The position numbers were made by a program, and so were the translations under genes. A stretch of 9,130 nt of DNA. Origin: FEN-1073 sp050010135. Its GTDB lineage: Bacteria > Chloroflexota > Anaerolineae > Anaerolineales > RBG-16-64-43. Positions 6,119 to 9,130 of this stretch are shown here, in pieces. Each line of letters opens with the position of its first letter. Positions within the stretch are counted from its first letter, which is position 1. The notes below the pieces were generated by a model. The model did no database searches. It saw only the letters and a program-made list of their open reading frames with translations, and was not told the origin of the DNA. The stretch is from positions 1-9,130 of the forward strand of contig JBEKLP010000087.1 in assembly GCA_050010135.1 (NCBI GenBank). The letters are read 5' to 3'.

Positions 6119-6871
6119 ATGAGAAACAACCGCATTTCGATTTTCATCCAACTTCTGCTGAATAGTCTGCTGGCTGTTCTGACTGTGGTCATTACCACCC
6201 TCTCCTTGGCGCTGATCGGAAGGCAAACGCTTGGCGAGGCGGTAATCGCCTTGGTCTACCTTGTGCCGGTGGCCTGGAGCGCGAGCCGATGGGGATTGGC
6301 ACCGGGTTTGAGCGCCGCACTCGCCGCGGCGATGTGCTTCGATTTTCTTTTCATCCCGCCGTTTAATACTTTCGCGGTGGGCCACCTGGAAGGCTGGCTG
6401 GTACTGGCGATTTTCCTCGGCGTGGCGGTGGTCGTGGTGGAGCGCATCCAAGCCAGCCTGGTCAAAGCTCGGGAAGCCGTTTTCATGTACGAGTTAAGCG
6501 CGGCGCTTGGCGGAAAGCGCACCCAGGCAGCCGCAGCCCGCACGGTCGCCCAGCAAATCCGCCGGCTGTTCCAGGCAACGCTGGTGAACGTGAGCTTCCA
6601 ACCCGAAAAAGACGCCAAGAGCATCCTCGTCGGCGAACCAAAGGATGCCGCCGCGGAAGGGCAGCCGGACCGAACCATCCCGATCGAGAACGCCTGGGGA
6701 TTGGTCGGCGAAATTCAAATCTGGCGCGGGCCATACGCGGATTTACCCGCCGAAGACAGCCGGATTCTCCGGAATTTTGCCTGGCAGGCCGCCGAGGCTC
6801 TCGAACGAACCCGCGCGATGGAATTGCACGAGAGCGGATCGCACCCATCGACAAAGACCGCTGCGGTGTAG
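6119..6871 (+). CDS. DUF4118-GAF membrane protein, KdpD-like without kinase
   Basis: This 250-residue protein lies between kdpB and kdpC, an unusual place. The first 110 residues form four close-packed helices of the DUF4118 type found in KdpD, with FDFLFIPPFNTFAV at 74-87 matching FDFFFVPPYLTFAV in the KdpD of this operon. After a linker (ERIQASLVKAREA) comes a GAF-like region at about 125-240. It ends in EDSRILRNFAWQAAEALERT, the usual end of a GAF domain just ahead of a kinase helix. The protein stops there: no His phosphoacceptor helix, no ATPase domain, no Walker A and no Usp domain. Start: ATG with AGGAG at 6104-6108, 10 nt upstream. There is a 34-bp gap after kdpB and 9 bp before kdpC. 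The position suggests a role with KdpD or the pump, for example as a partner sensor subunit. This is inference; the biochemical role is unknown. Confidence 0.85.
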   Translation: MRNNRISIFIQLLLNSLLAVLTVVITTLSLALIGRQTLGEAVIALVYLVPVAWSASRWGLAPGLSAALAAAMCFDFLFIPPFNTFAVGHLEGWLVLAIFLGVAVVVVERIQASLVKAREAVFMYELSAALGGKRTQAAAARTVAQQIRRLFQATLVNVSFQPEKDAKSILVGEPKDAAAEGQPDRTIPIENAWGLVGEIQIWRGPYADLPAEDSRILRNFAWQAAEALERTRAMELHESGSHPSTKTAAV

Positions 6872-6880
6872 AGGAGGATC

Positions 6881-7456
6881 ATGCTGCGGAATCAATTGCG
6901 CCCAGCCATTCTTATTTTGATCCTGTTCACGCTGATCACCGGGTTTCTCTATCCCCTGTCGGTCACCGGCATCGCTCAGCTTGTTTTTCCCCATCAGGCC
7001 AACGGCAGCCTGATCGTACGGAATGGAAAAGTGACCGGTTCCAGCTTGATCGGCCAATCGTTTGACGATCCCAAGTATTTCTGGGGCCGTCTTTCGGCGA
7101 CGAGCGGCTTCCCGTACAACGCGGCGGCGTCGTCCGGTTCAAACTTGGGGCCGCTCAATCCCGCCCTCATCGCCGCGGTCCGGGCCCGCATCACGGCTCT
7201 GCATGCGGCCGACCCTGGTAATACCCAACCGATCCCGGTGGATCTGGTAACGGCATCGGGGAGCGGTTTGGATCCCAATATTTCGATCGCCGCGGCGCTC
7301 TATCAGGCGTCCCGGGTGGCACTGGCGCGCGGATTGACCGAGAGCGCCGTGATCGCCCTCGTCAATGAGTACACCGAAGGAAGGCAACTGGGATTCCTCG
7401 GCGAATCGCGGGTTAACGTCTTGCAGTTGAACCTTGCACTGGACGCTATACAATAG
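6881..7456 (+). CDS. kdpC: K+-transporting ATPase subunit KdpC
   Basis: KdpC is the single-helix subunit of the Kdp pump. It supports ATP binding by KdpB and holds the complex together, with most of its mass outside the membrane. The 191 residues match the family in length and layout: a helix at about 9-33 (AILILILFTLITGFLYPLSV), NGSLI, then GQSFDDPKYFWGRLSATSG, SGSNLGPLNP, DLVTASGSGLDPNIS and the ending GFLGESRVNVLQLNLALD. GAGGAGG (6871-6877) overlaps the stop codon of the preceding DUF4118 gene and directly precedes the ATG. The two genes are therefore probably translated together. kdpD begins 6 bp after the stop. Confidence 0.97.
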   Translation: MLRNQLRPAILILILFTLITGFLYPLSVTGIAQLVFPHQANGSLIVRNGKVTGSSLIGQSFDDPKYFWGRLSATSGFPYNAAASSGSNLGPLNPALIAAVRARITALHAADPGNTQPIPVDLVTASGSGLDPNISIAAALYQASRVALARGLTESAVIALVNEYTEGRQLGFLGESRVNVLQLNLALDAIQ

Positions 7457-7462
7457 AAGCAG

Positions 7463-9130
7463 ATGACACCCCCGGAACCATCCCGCCCAAACCCTGAAAC
7501 TCTGCTGGCGAAAATCCAGGCTGAGGATACGGCGCGCCGCCGCGGCATCCTGAAGATCTTCCTCGGGTACGCGGCCGGGGTTGGCAAAACTTTTGCTATG
7601 CTGGAAGCCGCGCGGATGCGCCGGGCTGAGGGTGTGGATGTGGTGGTGGCGTACGTCGAAACCCACGGCCGGATCGACACCGAAGCTCTGCTCGCGGGGC
7701 TGGAGATCATTCCGCGCAAGACGGTGCAGCACCGCGGCGTCGATTTGACTGAGATGGACGTCGAAGCGGTGCTCGCGCGCCACCCACAAATCGCCCTAGT
7801 GGATGAGTTGGCGCATACCAACGTGCCCGGATCGGTACATCCCAAGCGCCATCAGGATGTGGAAGACCTCTTGGACGCCGGGATTAACGTCTACACCACC
7901 CTCAATATCCAGCATATCGAAAGCCTCAATGACGTGATCGCCCAGATCACCGGCGTGAAGGTCCGGGAGACCCTTCCCGATACGGTGCTGGAAGAAGCCG
8001 ACACGATCGAAGTGGTGGACCTCCCGCCGGAAGAACTTCTCAAGCGGCTGCAGGAAGGCAAGGTATACATCCCCGATCAGGCAGCCCGCGCGATCCAGCA
8101 GTTTTTCCGCAAAGGCAACCTGACCGCCCTGCGGGAAATGAGCTTGCGGTTTGCGGCCGAGCGCGTCGAAGGCCAGATGCAAACCTACATGCAGGATAAA
8201 TCCATCGCCGGACCCTGGGCCGCGGGCGAACGACTGATGGTGTGCATCAGCCCCGGCGCGCTCAGTGAACGGTTGGTCCGTTCCGCGCGAAGGCTGGCCG
8301 GCGAACTGAATTGCGATTGGCTGGCGGTGTATGTCGAAACGCCCGAGCACGCCAGAATCTCGGACGCGGAGCGCGACCGGATCGCACGAACCCTCCACCG
8401 GGTGGAGGAGTTGGGCGGGAAGACGGTCACACTTGTGGGATCCCCCCTGCACGAGGTGCTGCTGGAATATGCCCGCAAGAACAACGTCACCCGCATCATC
8501 GTCGGAAAGCCGGCCCGGCCGCCGTGGCAGGATTGGCTGCAAACATCCCTGGTCCATCGATTAATTCGGGAAAGCGGCCCGATCGACGTATTCGTCATCA
8601 GCGGGGAACCGGAGGCCGCCTATCCTGCTCCGGTAAGAAGATTTATTCCCCATCGCCCGCTGAACCGCTATCTGTCGGCCATTCTACTGGTGGTGGCCGC
8701 ATCGGGGTTGAGTTTTTTCTTCCGCGGTCTCATCGCACCCACAAACCTGGTGATGATCTACCTGCTGGGGGTGGTGATCGCCGCCATTCGATTGGGACGC
8801 GGCCCGTCCATTTTGGTCGCCTTTTTAAGCGTATTGACGTTCGATTTCTTTTTCGTTCCACCGTATCTGACCTTCGCGGTCGCCGATACGGAATACCTTC
8901 TCACCTTCGCCGGATTTTTCGCGGTGGGTTTCGTCATCAGCCAGCTGGCCACCAGCCTCCGCGACCAAGCCGAATCCGCCGAGCGGCGCCGGGTCGAGAC
9001 CGCTTCACTGTACGGCTTGAGCCGCGACCTCTCGGCCACGAACAGCCTGGAAAGCATCCTCCAGGCGATCATGAACAATATCGCCCAGACCTTTGACCGC
9101 GATATGGTGATCTTTCTTCCCGATAAAACG
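7463..9130 (+). CDS. kdpD: Sensor histidine kinase KdpD (N-terminal 556 residues, cut by edge)
   Basis: KdpD senses K+ limitation and activates the response regulator KdpE, which switches on the kdp operon. The frame is open from 7463 to the edge, giving 556 residues. In order these show the KdpD domain with Walker A GYAAGVGKT at 35-43 and VDELAHTN at 113-120; a Usp-like domain at about 255-380 (GSPLHEVLLEYARKNNVTRI, IIVGKP); four membrane helices of the DUF4118 unit at about 403-495 with FDFFFVPPYLTFAV at 460-473; and the first part of a GAF domain. The histidine phosphoacceptor and ATPase domains would follow (E. coli KdpD has 894 residues), so I cannot confirm the kinase part. The ATG follows kdpC by 6 bp with only a weak purine-rich site (GAAGCAG). 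kdpE is expected downstream, outside the window. Confidence 0.95.
   Translation, partial: MTPPEPSRPNPETLLAKIQAEDTARRRGILKIFLGYAAGVGKTFAMLEAARMRRAEGVDVVVAYVETHGRIDTEALLAGLEIIPRKTVQHRGVDLTEMDVEAVLARHPQIALVDELAHTNVPGSVHPKRHQDVEDLLDAGINVYTTLNIQHIESLNDVIAQITGVKVRETLPDTVLEEADTIEVVDLPPEELLKRLQEGKVYIPDQAARAIQQFFRKGNLTALREMSLRFAAERVEGQMQTYMQDKSIAGPWAAGERLMVCISPGALSERLVRSARRLAGELNCDWLAVYVETPEHARISDAERDRIARTLHRVEELGGKTVTLVGSPLHEVLLEYARKNNVTRIIVGKPARPPWQDWLQTSLVHRLIRESGPIDVFVISGEPEAAYPAPVRRFIPHRPLNRYLSAILLVVAASGLSFFFRGLIAPTNLVMIYLLGVVIAAIRLGRGPSILVAFLSVLTFDFFFVPPYLTFAVADTEYLLTFAGFFAVGFVISQLATSLRDQAESAERRRVETASLYGLSRDLSATNSLESILQAIMNNIAQTFDRDMVIFLPDKT

Overview
The window is compact, GC-rich bacterial DNA, apparently chromosomal, and holds most of a Kdp high-affinity potassium uptake operon. 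There are no mobile elements, RNA genes or CRISPR arrays that I can see. No stretch over 300 bases lacks a gene; the longest gap is about 156 bp, at 1850-2005. A Chloroflexota (Anaerolineae-like) source is my best guess. It rests on the twin-arginine L,D-transpeptidase style, the style of the RsfS N-terminus and the DUF4118 gene inside the kdp operon. It is an impression, not a demonstrated assignment.

Left part (1-1849): on the minus strand, the 5' end of rsfS (ribosome silencing factor) runs off the left edge. Diverging from it on the plus strand is an exported L,D-transpeptidase with a Tat signal. Its 3' end overlaps by 14 bp the 3' end of a convergent minus-strand gene for RNA 2',3'-cyclic phosphodiesterase (thpR).

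Intergenic region (1850-2005): this lies between the divergent thpR and kdp genes. It holds two TTGACG hexamers 11 bp apart, a possible sigma70-type promoter (TTGCCG / TAATGT) and a perfect 12-bp palindrome over the proposed -10. Control of the kdp operon is probably located here.

kdp operon (2006-9130, plus strand): the order is a 47-residue one-helix membrane protein that I cannot name, then kdpF, kdpA, kdpB, a 250-residue DUF4118-GAF protein, kdpC and kdpD. kdpD is cut by the right edge after 556 codons. The first three genes are joined by ATGA stop/start overlaps. KdpF, KdpA, KdpB and KdpC form the K+ pump: KdpA is the selective channel-like subunit, KdpB the P-type ATPase, and KdpC and KdpF are accessory. 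KdpD is the membrane sensor kinase that normally activates KdpE, which would lie beyond the edge.

The least conventional parts are the two extra operon members. One is the small protein ahead of kdpF. The other is the DUF4118-GAF protein between kdpB and kdpC, which resembles the membrane and GAF section of KdpD without its ATP-binding, Usp or kinase domains.
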